Shown: piece by piece, positions 54,163-63,448 of the stretch
Layout of the letters: each line of letters begins with the position of its first letter
Position numbering within the stretch: position 1 is the first letter of the stretch
Origin: Hemerocallis citrina
Taxonomy: Eukaryota; Streptophyta; Magnoliopsida; Asparagales; Asphodelaceae
Assembly (NCBI GenBank): GCA_017893485.1
Contig: JACEHZ010000367.1
Span: forward strand, 434,001 to 498,000
Reading direction: 5' to 3'
Length of the DNA stretch: 64,000 bases
Made by a program: the position numbers and the translations under genes
The notes under the pieces: generated by a model
The model's database searches: none
Seen by the model: only the letters and a program-made list of their open reading frames with translations
Told to the model about the DNA's origin: nothing

Positions 54163-54302
54163 ATCTGTTGCCGCTGAATCTGGTGTGGGGGCAAACAAAT
54201 AGAATTTGTGAATTCTTGGGATGTTGAATAGTTAAACCTGAAACCTTTCCACTGGAGTTTGACCGTTATCTCCCGCCGTTGACCTGCAAAAAGTGCGAAA
54301 CA

Positions 54303-54318
54303 CCGGGGTTGATCCCGG
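54303..54318 (-). other. Conserved GC hairpin in Tat-2 LTR leader
   Basis: CCGGGGTTGATCCCGG on the plus strand, about 105 bases after the TATA box in the direction of transcription; also at 41002-41017 in the other LTR. Confidence 0.5.
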
Positions 54319-54417
54319 CGACGCACCCTCCGACGCTCAAGTCAGCAATCAGAAAGATTATGAATGAGCTTTTACTGGCAAAAGATTGATTACCTGTTAA
54401 CAGTGGGGGATGGCGGG

Positions 54418-54426
54418 TATTTATAG
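54418..54426 (-). promoter_or_regulatory. TATA box of the Tat-2 5' LTR
   Basis: The minus strand reads CTATAAATA in the same context (GGCGGCTATAAATACCC) as in Tat-1. Confidence 0.7.
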
Positions 54427-55509
54427 CCGCCTAAGGGACCAGTTGCAGGATAAGACAAATCCCTACTTCCCAGTGAATGGATAGAAGTGAATCAGGGCCG
54501 TTGATTAGGTATAATCATAAACCCTAATTCTACCCAGCTGGACTGGGTCTCTTGTGGGTTGGAACCCGCACCCAGTTGAGATGGATCCGTTCGTGGGTTA
54601 TTGGGTCTTTGGAAAAAAAGACCCAGTACCCACTTCAGACCCGTTTGTAGGTGAAATTACCATTTCACCCCTGATCTTTAAGATTCGTGGCTGATTTGGA
54701 CGGTTCCGATTTGGCCCTATTTTTAGCCATATCACCTCCCAACTGTGTACCCTACAATAGGCTTGCGAGGCCCTCGACGTGCAGATACACCGAGTACATC
54801 CCGTGAATAGGCCCGCTGACCCTCGACACACGAATGCACCCTGCATGCTCCGTGAATAGGCCTGCAGACCCTTGACACCTGAACATACAAATGTCATCTC
54901 GAGACAGGACAACAAACAGTCCTGGAATGCATCCGTTGGACTAAAGAGACCAAGTGCATAAACTCACGTTTCCTAAGTTCCATCACATCTCCACCAGTGC
55001 CTTTCCTTAGGTTGGTTATTATTAAAACATAAAAATCCTCATCTCTAGAGTTAGTGTATCTTACCGGACTTAATTCCACAAAATAAACCCAAGACCTCGC
55101 AGGTCTAAATCCACAAATCTCATCTGTCGGTTCATAGGACTCCCACTCAACTCCGAGAGAAATCACAACTCATCCATCAAGACCAAAACTTTTAATAAAA
55201 CTCACAAATCCATCATCAAAATGGATTATATGAAGAAACCACTTAAATCAACAAATATTCAAATCTTATATAAAATTCTAGAATCCAAATAAATATTAAA
55301 TCTATTAAATAACTGAAAATCATATTTTTAAGTTGCAGAATATCGCAAAACATCAATTCCTTTGAAAACACGTATAACTCAAATAAGGTCCAAAAGAATA
55401 CATTTAAAGCTCTAATATAAATCTTGTAAAATATTTTTAATCTGTAGCAAAATATCTTTTAAAACAATATAATATTGAAGGAACAATCGATAAAAAGAAG
55501 CATCAGAAA

Positions 55510-55905
55510 AACTTAAGAAAACATCAGTCAGAGAGATAGCAGTCGACTTCATAGGGTAGTCAGTTGACTGTCTCGCATGAAATCCAAACTCAAGAAAATA
55601 TCAAGCAGTGCAGTGGTAATCGGCTGCATACTGTAGCTAGTCGACTGTCCTGCGTAAAATTCAAAGTTTTAAGAAAACATAAATCAGAGCAGTGGCAGTC
55701 GAGTGTGTAAAGTGGTCAGTCGACTGTCCCGCATGAAAATCCAATACATCAAGGAAACACAAATCTGAGCAGTGACCGTCGACTGTATAAGGTGGTCAGT
55801 CGACTGTCCCGCCTAAAAATCCAAAACCTCGAGAAAACATTGCAGCCAGGATCCGACGGTCGACTGTCGAAACTTACCAGTCGGCTGTCGTACCTACAGA
55901 TTGCA
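55510..55905. repeat. Repeats with palindromic GTCGAC in the Chr-1 LTR (right copy)
   Basis: The same array as at 35885-36245, with the core CAGTCGACTGTC repeated at about 78-bp steps. Here an extra GTCGACTGTATAAGGTGGTC segment is present. Confidence 0.75.
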
Positions 55906-57721
55906 GTTTTAGTTTGTGCACATTTCAACCGATACGGAGTTTTACTTTATAAAAACGAAATATGTAAAAAGTACATTTCTGATATGGTCAAATATGACTT
56001 GTAGGGTATATAAGAGTCCACTAAAACAAATCAAAACCATTTCAAAGTAATAAAAGTATCAATTTGTTGAATTTCTTCAAAAATAAGACATGAACATATA
56101 CATCTTCACAAATAGAGTTTTTAAGAATCAATTATGCATCGAAATAACTTCGTATTATGTTCCAAAACATACCAATGCCAAAATAAGTTAAAATATAATA
56201 AAAATCCATAAAACACACAAGGATTCAATTTCTTCAAAACCACAAAATAAGATATTCATATAAAAATGTTTGTGCTTGTTTGTGCACCAAGAAAACTTCG
56301 CAAATCCATCAATTAAAAATAACAAAATATTCTGTTTAAAACTTGGTATTTGAGCAAATTCAGTTTCAAGTAAAAACTTAACAAAATCACGAAATTCCCA
56401 AATTGATCATAATGCATAGATCCAAATCTAAACCTCTTTCTCAAACTCCAAGACTTGATTCCTCGATTCAATAGCCATTAAAATCATCCACAATCATTCA
56501 CAATAATTTGTCCATGCTTATAAGCAATTATAACAATCACTAATCAAGTTTCTACTCAATGAAAAACCCCCAAATAGAGTTAATGCATTTATACACAAGT
56601 AAAGGTAATCTTTTTATCCACTTTTATGCAATATCATCATACAACACATCATGATAAGTTAAAACAGCAAATATATGAAGGAAAACATCCTATTCATGAT
56701 TTCTATTCAGTTCTCTAATAATCTCAAGTCAACAAATTAGGGTTCCAATCATCAATAATATAGTTTCTTGAAAGGATTCACTTTTAATTTATCTACTCAT
56801 CAAAACTTCACATATCATCATACAAACCCCTAGCATGCTTTCTAATCGATAGATCATATGTATTCATACCAAATCCTAGCATGCTTTCTAATAGATGAAA
56901 CACCACATACAACATTCAAAGAACAATATAAAACAAATTATATCACTCACCTCTATGAATATCAATCGAAGAGAAATAAAGAATAAGAGAAATCCTCCTT
57001 TGCAAGAAAACCAAGAATCCTCGCTTGAAAACTCCAAGAAAATAGAAATAATAAAAGTCCTTTGTGTAGCACAGCAAGGGACGGCTGCACCCACTCTTAA
57101 ATAGGCCGGAATATTAGGTTTAGGGTTCGTAAATAGATTTACAAAATACCTCTTTTAAATATATCATTCTATATATAAATCTTTCTACTTGGAAACCAAA
57201 TAAAATCAACTTAATTGAGTTTTAAAAACAAAACAAACACTTTATAACCAGCCGACACTGTTTTGAAAACCCAGAAAAATGAATTTTCACTTTTACCCCT
57301 CTAAATGACAAATTTGCGAAAAGATCTTTTTTTTATCAAAACTTGCAAAATAAACCAATTCATTAAAATAAAAAGTAAACTCTTTACCTTTGAGTTGACT
57401 AGGCATCATACCCAACCTAAAAGTCCGATAATCTGGAGTTTTCACTCCAAGTGGTAATTTTGCACAAAAGTCCATTTTTTTGTAATATTTGCAAATAGGT
57501 CCAATAAATATCATAAAAATACAGAAAATTCACAAATAATATCTAATATTAAATAATGATTTTCCACAAATTAATTTTTGACTTTGAACTTCCTAAGAAA
57601 ACATTTGCATGTGTATAAGGAAAAGATAATTCTTCAGAAAAATATTTATTAAATCTCCAAAAATCATTTTAATTCATTTATTAATCTTAAAAACATTATT
57701 TAAAAAAACTGGGGTATTACA

Positions 57722-59229
57722 TCTTCATTTTAGGGGGAGCGCGGAGTAGCCCTTCCTCGTCCACCTCCATAAGAACTGCTGATATACTAGCATTGAGGGC
57801 GATGAACTTCTCAAAACGAGGAGCTGGGCGGTGTTGGCCATTGTCATCCTTTTGAAATTTCTGCGACCCTTCTTCGCTTATGTTCTTCCGTTTGTTCCCG
57901 AAAGATGATTCCTCAAAAGTGGGGGGGTTGAGAGCCTCTTCCACTCGGATGTACTTCTCACTCCTAAGCAGGAGTTCTAAGAAGTCCCGAGGAGGCTTCT
58001 TGGCAAGGGACGCCTTAAGGTCGGTGTTAGTGACGTTGTGCCTGAATGCCGTCGAGGCTACTGATTGGTTGAGGGAGGCAATAGACCGGGCTTCGGCAGT
58101 GAAGCGCCGAACGTAATCTCTTAGGTGTTCACCATTTCTTTGGCTGAGGGTCACCAAAGATGTACTTGTTTTCTCAGTCCGGTGGCTACTCACGAAATGA
58201 ATAAGGAAGAGACATTCGAGCTGATCGAAAGAGAAGATGGAGGCCAGAGCAAGTCGAGAGTACCATTCTCTCGCAGGCCCCTTCAGCGTGGAAGGGAAGG
58301 TTTTGCAAAGGAGCGCATCTGAAGCCTGGTGGATCATCATGAGAGTTTTAAAACTCTCGATGTGGTCGGCGGGGTCCGACTCCCCGTTGTATGACTCAAA
58401 GTTAGGGAGCTTGAAGCTTTTCAGAACCGGGGCTTCCATGATTGCCCGGGAGAACGGAGGCCTGCTCGGGCAAAAATTTCTCGCCCGTTGTTCCTCTTCT
58501 CTGTCAAGTCGGCCAAGGCACCTCTCCATCTCGTGGAGACTGCGGTAGACCGAGTCTTCCCTTTGGTCATATCTTGCCGAGCCCCTAGAATCTTTCCCAT
58601 GCGAAAGGGGACTAGTAGTGCGGTGGTGATGGCTTGGGGCAGGTTGAGGACTAGGTTCCCGTTGCTCGTGGTTAGGAGCAACATTGAGGGTCCGCAGAAT
58701 GGCTTCTTGAAAATCCTGGAACTCCGCCCTTGTGACTGGTGTCTCTCCAGCTTGGCAGTCGCTATGTGTGGCTTGGTTTACTGGAGTATGACTTCTCCGC
58801 CGACAACGTGGAGGGGACTCTCTTCGCCACCTCGAGGGAGGGGATCTTTTGGTCCTCGGTCTGCGGGGGGTCCGAACTTTTGAGACCCCTGGGTGCTTAG
58901 GTTGATGGACTCCCCCAAGGGCTCGCATCCATTCAGACGAGTTCGGAGGTCGACCCCCTTTTGGCGGTTGACAATCACTTGACAGAGATCCTGCTCAAGA
59001 GGACTTTGAGAAGCCATAAAGTCAGCTGAAGGATTGGGGACCACGACATGGTCATGAAGAGGATGTTGATTTGGACGACTCTGACGGGAGCCCCCCAGGG
59101 TAGCCCCCCGAGACCCTGGAGGGGCCTGTTGAGGAGGGGGCTGTTGAGAAAGAATATCTTGAGCTGGAGGAGGAAGAGGAGTGACTCTTCGGCTGGGACC
59201 GCTGCCTTCCCCTTCTCTTGCGGATCCAT
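57722..59229 (-). pseudogene. Tat-3 gag N-terminal and capsid part
   Basis: 58928-57722 is open and carries VTRAEFQDFQEAI, HIESFKTLMMIHQ, KTFPSTLKGPAREWYS, FLIHFVSSHRTEK and YVRRFTAEA, then NKRKNISEEGSQKFQKDD, up to the Chr-1 insertion point after ..APPKM. The leader 59229-58928 (possible start MDPQEKGKAAVPAEES at 59229) is spread over three frames by indels. The reading continues at 29178. Gag appears to be the only protein Tat-3 could make. Confidence 0.87.
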
Positions 59230-59278
59230 AGTTTGAGACTACTCTCGCTGATGAAGTTAGGTTGAATTGCCTTTTCTT

Positions 59279-59296
59279 TTCCCACAGACGGCGCTA
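59279..59296 (-). other. Primer binding site of Tat-3
   Basis: TAGCGCCGTCTGTGGGAA on the minus strand, one base from the Tat-1 site. Confidence 0.7.
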
Positions 59297-59440
59297 ATCT
59301 GTTGCTGCTGATTTTGGTGTGGGAGCAAACAGATGAATTTGTGGATTTTTGAGAAAACGAATAAGGCAAACCTGTTGACCTTCACCAATGTTTTGACTTT
59401 TTTCTTGCCGCTGTCGCGAACCTGCAAAAAGTGCGATACA

Positions 59441-59456
59441 CCGGGATAGATCCCGG
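59441..59456 (-). other. Conserved GC hairpin in Tat-3 LTR leader
   Basis: CCGGGATAGATCCCGG, a nearly perfect palindrome; CCGGGATGGATCCCGG in the other LTR (24328-24343). It lies about 100 bases after the TATA box. Confidence 0.5.
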
Positions 59457-59555
59457 CGACGCACCCTCCGACGCTTTTGTCAATAATCAGGAAAATTATG
59501 AAATAACTTTATGTAGAAAAATATTGATTACATTGTTATGGTGAGGGGAGAGAGG

Positions 59556-59564
59556 TATTTATAG
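59556..59564 (-). promoter_or_regulatory. TATA box of the Tat-3 5' LTR
   Basis: The minus strand reads CTATAAATA, at the same place as in the other Tat LTRs. Confidence 0.65.
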
Positions 59565-60219
59565 TCGCCTTAAGGATCCATTTCGAGATAAGGACAAATC
59601 TCTACTTTCCGGTGTTGATGGATAAGAAGTGGTTAAAACTGCCTCTTAAGGATAATCACGAATTTGAATTATTCTTTATTATTCTGAACTGGTTTGTAAC
59701 GGGTTGATACCCATACCCAGTAGGACAGATTCATTTATGAGTTATTGGGCTCTGAAGAAAGACCCAATTCCCATTTCAGACTCGTTTGTAGGTGAAATTA
59801 CCGTTAACCCTTGAGAGCTTTAAGATTCGTGCCCAATTTGAACGGTCCCGGTTTGGTTCTATTTTTAGCCATATCACTACAAAAAAAAATATCAAGACAA
59901 TAAGAGGGTTGTGAAATTTTGATACCGTACTTCGCGGATACTCGTATATAAAATGAGAGTAAAATAAAAGTAGAAGTAGAAGTAGAAGTCCGGATCGTAT
60001 ATAGATAGAAAGAGAGCTTCTTTGTTAGAGCCTTGGAGGAGTTGAAGACTTGAAGACGTAGTTGAATGTTGAATTCGATACGGTCGGAATTTGTCGTTTG
60101 ATCGTTTCTATGTTGCTAGCTTCTTTGTTCACAAAATTTGGAATAAATTGAGATTGAATTGAGTAGTAGTAGTAGAGTAAGAGAGTGAGGTGTGAAATTT
60201 TTAGTTTGGGTTTAAGGGG

Positions 60220-60227
60220 TATTTATA
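60220..60227 (-). promoter_or_regulatory. TATA box of the hAT-1 transposase
   Basis: The minus strand reads CCTATAAATACCCC about 350 bases inside the right end. The transcript would run through 60190-59882, is then interrupted by Tat-3, and would resume at 24186 with the ATG at 24041. Confidence 0.6.
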
Positions 60228-60560
60228 GGTAAAAAAAACCAAAAAAACCAAAAAAACCAAAAAAAAACGGCTATAACAGTCGTTAGAGGGCAATTCTGCT
60301 GTTGGACCTGCGGGTTGAACCGTCGACCCGCGCGGGTCGAACGTTTGACCCGTACGGGTCTAACGGTTCGAAAAAAGCGCGTCGACCCGCGGGTTCGCGA
60401 GTGGGTCAGTACTGTGCACCGGGTTCGCGGGCCGGGTTCTACGGATCCAAATCCACATTTTAACAACCCGGGTCAACCCGCTTATATTCGCGGGTTCGAC
60501 CCGAACCCGAACCATGTTCTTACGGGCCGGGTTTGGCGGGCGGATCGTGGGTCAGCTCGG

Positions 60561-60577
60561 CCCGTTTACCATCCCTA
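60561..60577. repeat. Right terminal inverted repeat of hAT-1
   Basis: CCCGTTTACCATCCCTA, the inverted partner of the left end, followed by AATATACC. Confidence 0.88.
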
Positions 60578-60599
60578 AATATACCTATATATCCAACAC

Positions 60600-62200
60600 A
60601 AAATGTAATATTCCTTTTTGGCAAAGCCAGGATCTTCTCCTCTAATCACAGTGAAAGCTGGGATGCAATGAGAGAAGCTTGAGCAAATCTAACCTTGGGA
60701 GTCGCCCTGTGAGTTTAGAACCCATCATGCAACTTTCTATGGAAAGAATGTCAAGAATCCCTTCACCTCAACCAAGCTGCATACCGTAGCACCATTTTCC
60801 TCCGAAAAGTCTGAAATGAGTACTCAACCACACAACAGTGACTGACTCCCACTGGTATCAGAGCTCTTCCAATTAACATTCCAATGGTTATACATACACC
60901 GCCCGGACATCTCCTGTCCTCTGAAAAATTCTATGGAATGATTTCATCAAAACTCCTGTCACACTCAACAAGCTAGGTGTGACAATTTGGAAACATCCAA
61001 CATATTAACCTTTCCAACTCTAAAGATCCTCACATAGAAGTCGGAAATTCTTCTCCATCCATACTATTAATTTCTTGGTTAAGCACCGGATTGGATTCTA
61101 AAAATGTAACTGATACTCTGTTGGGTGAAAGTGAAACCACATTGTTTATTTTCACATATATGTTTGAGGCGAAGAACCAGGACCGTGCGTAAACTGCCCA
61201 AACTTGCTCTTCTGACAAGTCTTTATACTGTAAATTTGGATATCCCGAGCTTGATCGGACGGGCTTATGAGGTTAGAAATGCTAGCCTCATCACTGCAAT
61301 CCATTTGCCTATTTGAGAGGGAGGGAGGATAAGTCCATGAAATTAAGCAACCATAGCACCATAAAAATCTTGAACCTAATTATTCGGAATAGCCAAAGGG
61401 TTCAACTCCAACAACACATTTGAGATCCCAACCATAAATGCTCCCCGCTCCCATGAATCTAAAAGAAGAAGGGACCTTATGGGAGAACATTGAGAAGTTT
61501 GTTGCTAGGTATGGAGAAAGACAGCTCGTTTCCTCTCTTGGAATACCTTTGGAATACTTTCTTGAAGACATCACCAGAATCTTTGGTATAATTAGTAAGA
61601 ATTTCAACCAGTTCAAATGCACACCTTTCAATATCCCAATCACTATATATATTGCCCAAACGTCACCCTGTTTAGGGTAAACCTCAAGAGTTCCATCAGT
61701 TATGCCATTTGAAACCATGTGAGAGAACGACGAAGGCTGACACAGTGCTACTCTGTTCAGCTCAAGATTAAAGGTTCCACATAAAATTGACAAGCCGACG
61801 ACATCATGCCATTTCTTCTCGTGCAATTATTTTGAACCATGTAACATAAAACTGATCCACGTTGATGAGTCATTGTATTGCCAATTCAAACATAATGACG
61901 AGGCATGTGATCTTTGATCATAGGCCACCCAAATCTGACCTGTAGTGAAGAGTTAGTTCTATCTTCTAACTGTTCTCATAATCATAGTAGTCTTTCCTAA
62001 ATCGAATCTGCGTCTCTGCAACCCAACACGCTTCCCCGTCACAAATTCTCTTCTTCTTCTTCTTCTTCTCACTATCATCACCTCCATCTACCCTTTTCGA
62101 CCTTGATGAACTTCGTGAGCTGTAATCGTCACCCACATTATGGAAGATGTTCCTCATATCAAATTCTGACCTCTTAACCGGATCCACAGCACTGAGTAGG
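60600..62200 (-). pseudogene. Plant DUF3444 protein (DnaJ-associated type), two domains, decayed host gene
   Basis: The minus strand encodes two consecutive DUF3444 domains. Domain 1 (about 61940-61380) shows GQIWVAYD, SILCGTFNLELNRV, YPKQGDVWAIY, then in another frame SDWDIERCAFELVEILTNY, then IPREE and FSHKVPSSFRF. Domain 2 (about 61218-60600) shows EEQVWAVYAR, FRVGKVNMLDVSKLSH, DFSEENGATVCSLVEVKGFL and FSHCIPAF. Upstream (62200-61966) is a Ser/Arg/Lys-rich linker (EKKKKKKRICDGE). In plants this domain usually follows a J-domain; that N-terminal part is missing because a long LTR begins at 62201. At least six stops or frameshifts break the frame. Confidence 0.8.
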
Positions 62201-62635
62201 TGTAACGCCCCCCAAATCATATGAACCATTGCAATAACATAGTAAGAAAACAATCTCATGATAATAAATTTCATCAATAAAAGTAGCTGAAATGACTAAC
62301 AAAAAAAATATAATTCATTACAAGAATGATTGAATCTATCAAGCAAGAAGTCTCATTACAACTCCACCGTACAAAATAACTTTGAAAAGAGGTTCGAAAT
62401 CCAATTTGTTATTTTGACACTCTATAATAATTTATTCTCAAAAGATATAAGCTTCCAAGCTCCTTTATCCTTTCAAGCACCAGGCCTTGATGTGCTAATC
62501 TAAAAAGATTTATCAACAACAAAATGAGCTGACGCCGAGTAGTAATTAAATAAATATAACAAGTAGCCGTCAATCTATAAAATGTCACATTAATAATTAA
62601 ACATATTAATTCACGGTCCAATCCATGTACAACCG

Positions 62636-63448
62636 TATTCATTTTTGGGGATGTATCCCAAAGTGATCAGCGGTCATCTGGAGAACGAAAGCCCCACTCA
62701 AAATCAAAGCCTTCCTATGGCTGGTTTTGAATGATGCGATCCTGACTAGGAAAAACCTCGCTAAGCGCCAGTCGAATATGAATTCTCAGTGCGGGTTCTG
62801 CCGCGCTACTATGGAGACTAGAGACCACCTTTTGTTGCAGTGCTCTAGGAGCAAAGCGGTACTCATCGAAGTTCTAAGCGCCGTAGGGACGAGTCAGTAT
62901 CCTAGTGCCTACGAAGACCTGTGGGTAGGTCCTAAGTTCGTAGCAGAGAGGGGTTCTATGAGAGAAGCGTGGTATATCGCCATTGCCGCAACGACCTGGG
63001 TCCTTTGGCTAGACAGAAATAATCTTTACTTTCGTGGAACCTACAATAGTATTTCTGGAAATTTGACTCACATTATGCATTTTATTTCATTTTGGGCTAA
63101 TGTAGCCACAGTAGGACCCAAAGGGAGGATCGCGAGCATCTTTCAGGTGGAGGAGTTTGATGATGAGGAGATTGAGATCGGCCCGACGATCGATTGACAG
63201 CCAGTACTGACGTCCCTTATCATAGTTACCCACCTCCGAAGGGTTTGTTGAGGAGATATGATGTAGTTCTTTTTCCTTGCGGCTGGTCTAGTTTGCTTTT
63301 ATCCCACCCCCCATGTTTAAGGATGGAGTTTATGTTCTCATTTTTCTGTTTGTAGGGCTTTGTTGTATGCTCAGTACTCTGAGTTTGTTTATTAATCACT
63401 TATTAATGAAACAGGGTGGCCAGATTCCACATTTTCTTCAAAAAATAA
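62636..63448 (+). mobile_element. LINE-B: 5'-truncated LINE (3' end with RT zinc-binding domain)
   Basis: The 3' end of a LINE: zinc-binding RT tail, untranslated region and A-rich end (CAAAAAATAATAAT). TAATAATTAAACATATTAAT before it (62591-62610) recurs after it (about 63447-63468), and GTACAACC follows in both copies, with 16 extra bases in the left copy. This is a target duplication of 20 bp or more. The 3' tail is shared with LINE-A. Confidence 0.8.
62673..63197 (+). pseudogene. LINE-B reverse transcriptase C-terminus (zf-RVT domain)
   Basis: The frame reads AVIWRTKAPLKIKAFLWLVL, then ILTRKNLAKR, then CGFCRATMETRDHLLLQC, the zinc-binding domain found at the end of plant LINE RT proteins (PF13966 type), then WVLWLDRNNLYFRG and a stop at 63197. 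The polymerase and endonuclease parts are missing (5' truncation). The remaining frame is clean, so the insertion is rather young or lucky. Confidence 0.85.

Larger units (their letters stand above)
40865..54734 (-). mobile_element. Tat-2: complete 13.9-kb Tat LTR retrotransposon
   Basis: Both LTRs are 569 bp (40865-41433 and 54166-54734). The flanks are CCTCA (40860-40864) and CCTCC (54735-54739); the undisturbed copy at 29955 reads CCTCC. The order on the minus strand is 5' LTR, decayed primer site, gag, protease, RT, two RNase H domains, integrase, 116-bp repeats and 68-bp repeats; then come the antisense genes B and A, another 68-bp array, an AT-rich block, polypurine tract and 3' LTR. 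In the first 170 bases the LTRs differ at about nine places. Gag-pol has many stops and a changed RT active site, so the element is dead. Confidence 0.95.
54166..54734 (-). repeat. 5' LTR of Tat-2
   Basis: 569 bp, TG..CA ends, with the primer site on its left. It pairs with 40865-41433. Confidence 0.92.
29179..57721 (-). mobile_element. Chr-1: Tekay/Del-like chromovirus (Ty3/gypsy) with collapsed pol
   Basis: On the minus strand the LTRs start TGTAATACC and end GGGGCGCTACA. The 5' LTR is 40078-57721 (about 3.77 kb without Tat-2) and the 3' LTR 29179-38055 (about 3.73 kb without the solo LTR). A perfect initiator-Met primer site (TGGTATCAGAGC) and a polypurine tract (AAGGAGGGAG) are next to them. 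Only 2 kb of internal sequence remains: gag, then scraps of protease, RT, the pre-integrase region and chromodomain. It lies inside the gag of Tat-3. The flanks (AATTC left, TCTTC right) match only in part, so the target duplication has decayed. Confidence 0.9.
40078..57721 (-). repeat. 5' LTR of Chr-1 (split by Tat-2)
   Basis: The pieces are 40078-40864 and 54735-57721. The second begins with the continuation of the first as judged from the other LTR (29951 onward). It is AT-rich with no genes and includes the GTCGACTG array at 55510-55905 and a TATA-like, R-like region near 57090-57120. Confidence 0.88.
24187..59876 (-). mobile_element. Tat-3: gag-only (pol-less) Tat retrotransposon, split by Chr-1
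   Basis: Two LTRs (24187-24767 and 59300-59876) are flanked by perfect CTACA duplications (24182-24186 and 59877-59881). Without Chr-1 it is about 7.1 kb. On the minus strand the order is 5' LTR, primer site, gag (59229 to 57722, then 29178 to about 28882), directly followed by the post-integrase untranslated sequence and tandem repeats, then polypurine tract and 3' LTR. Protease, RT, RNase H and integrase are absent. The gag-to-3'-region junction implies a deletion of pol. In the first 180 bases the LTRs differ at about twelve places. Confidence 0.9.
59300..59876 (-). repeat. 5' LTR of Tat-3
   Basis: 577 bp with TG..CA ends, primer site on its left and the target duplication CTACA on its right. 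It pairs with 24187-24767. Confidence 0.92.
21360..60577 (-). mobile_element. hAT-1: hAT DNA transposon split by a 35.7-kb nested insertion
   Basis: The ends TAGGGTTGGCAAATGGG (left) and, in reverse complement, TAGGGATGGTAAACGGG (right) form the inverted repeats. Perfect 8-bp duplications AATATACC flank them (21352-21359 and 60578-60585), the hAT signature. Removing Tat-3 leaves about 3.5 kb: the transposase on the minus strand, and a 5' region with TATA box at 59882-60577. Both ends are crowded with GGGTC/GACCC motifs. Tat-3 entered between promoter and coding region. Confidence 0.92.
21091..60598. repeat. Short solo-LTR-like sequence (about 282 bp) split by hAT-1
   Basis: After removal of hAT-1 and one copy of its target duplication, the flanks join as TGTTAGAG..ATCCAACA, with matching inverted ends and paired TATA-type boxes (TATTTATAGG and CTATAAATA near 21215). 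That is the look of a small Copia-type LTR. The outer flanks match only loosely (ATCTTG and ATTTTG on the minus strand), so a target duplication is not proven. It sits just downstream of the DUF3444 pseudogene. Confidence 0.4.

Noticed and set aside
60853..60864. Perfect 12-base initiator-Met primer binding site (TGGTATCAGAGC) on the plus strand, suggesting an LTR element
   Set aside because: The minus strand here encodes part of the second DUF3444 domain in a consistent reading, and no LTR end lies directly upstream. The match is taken as chance.
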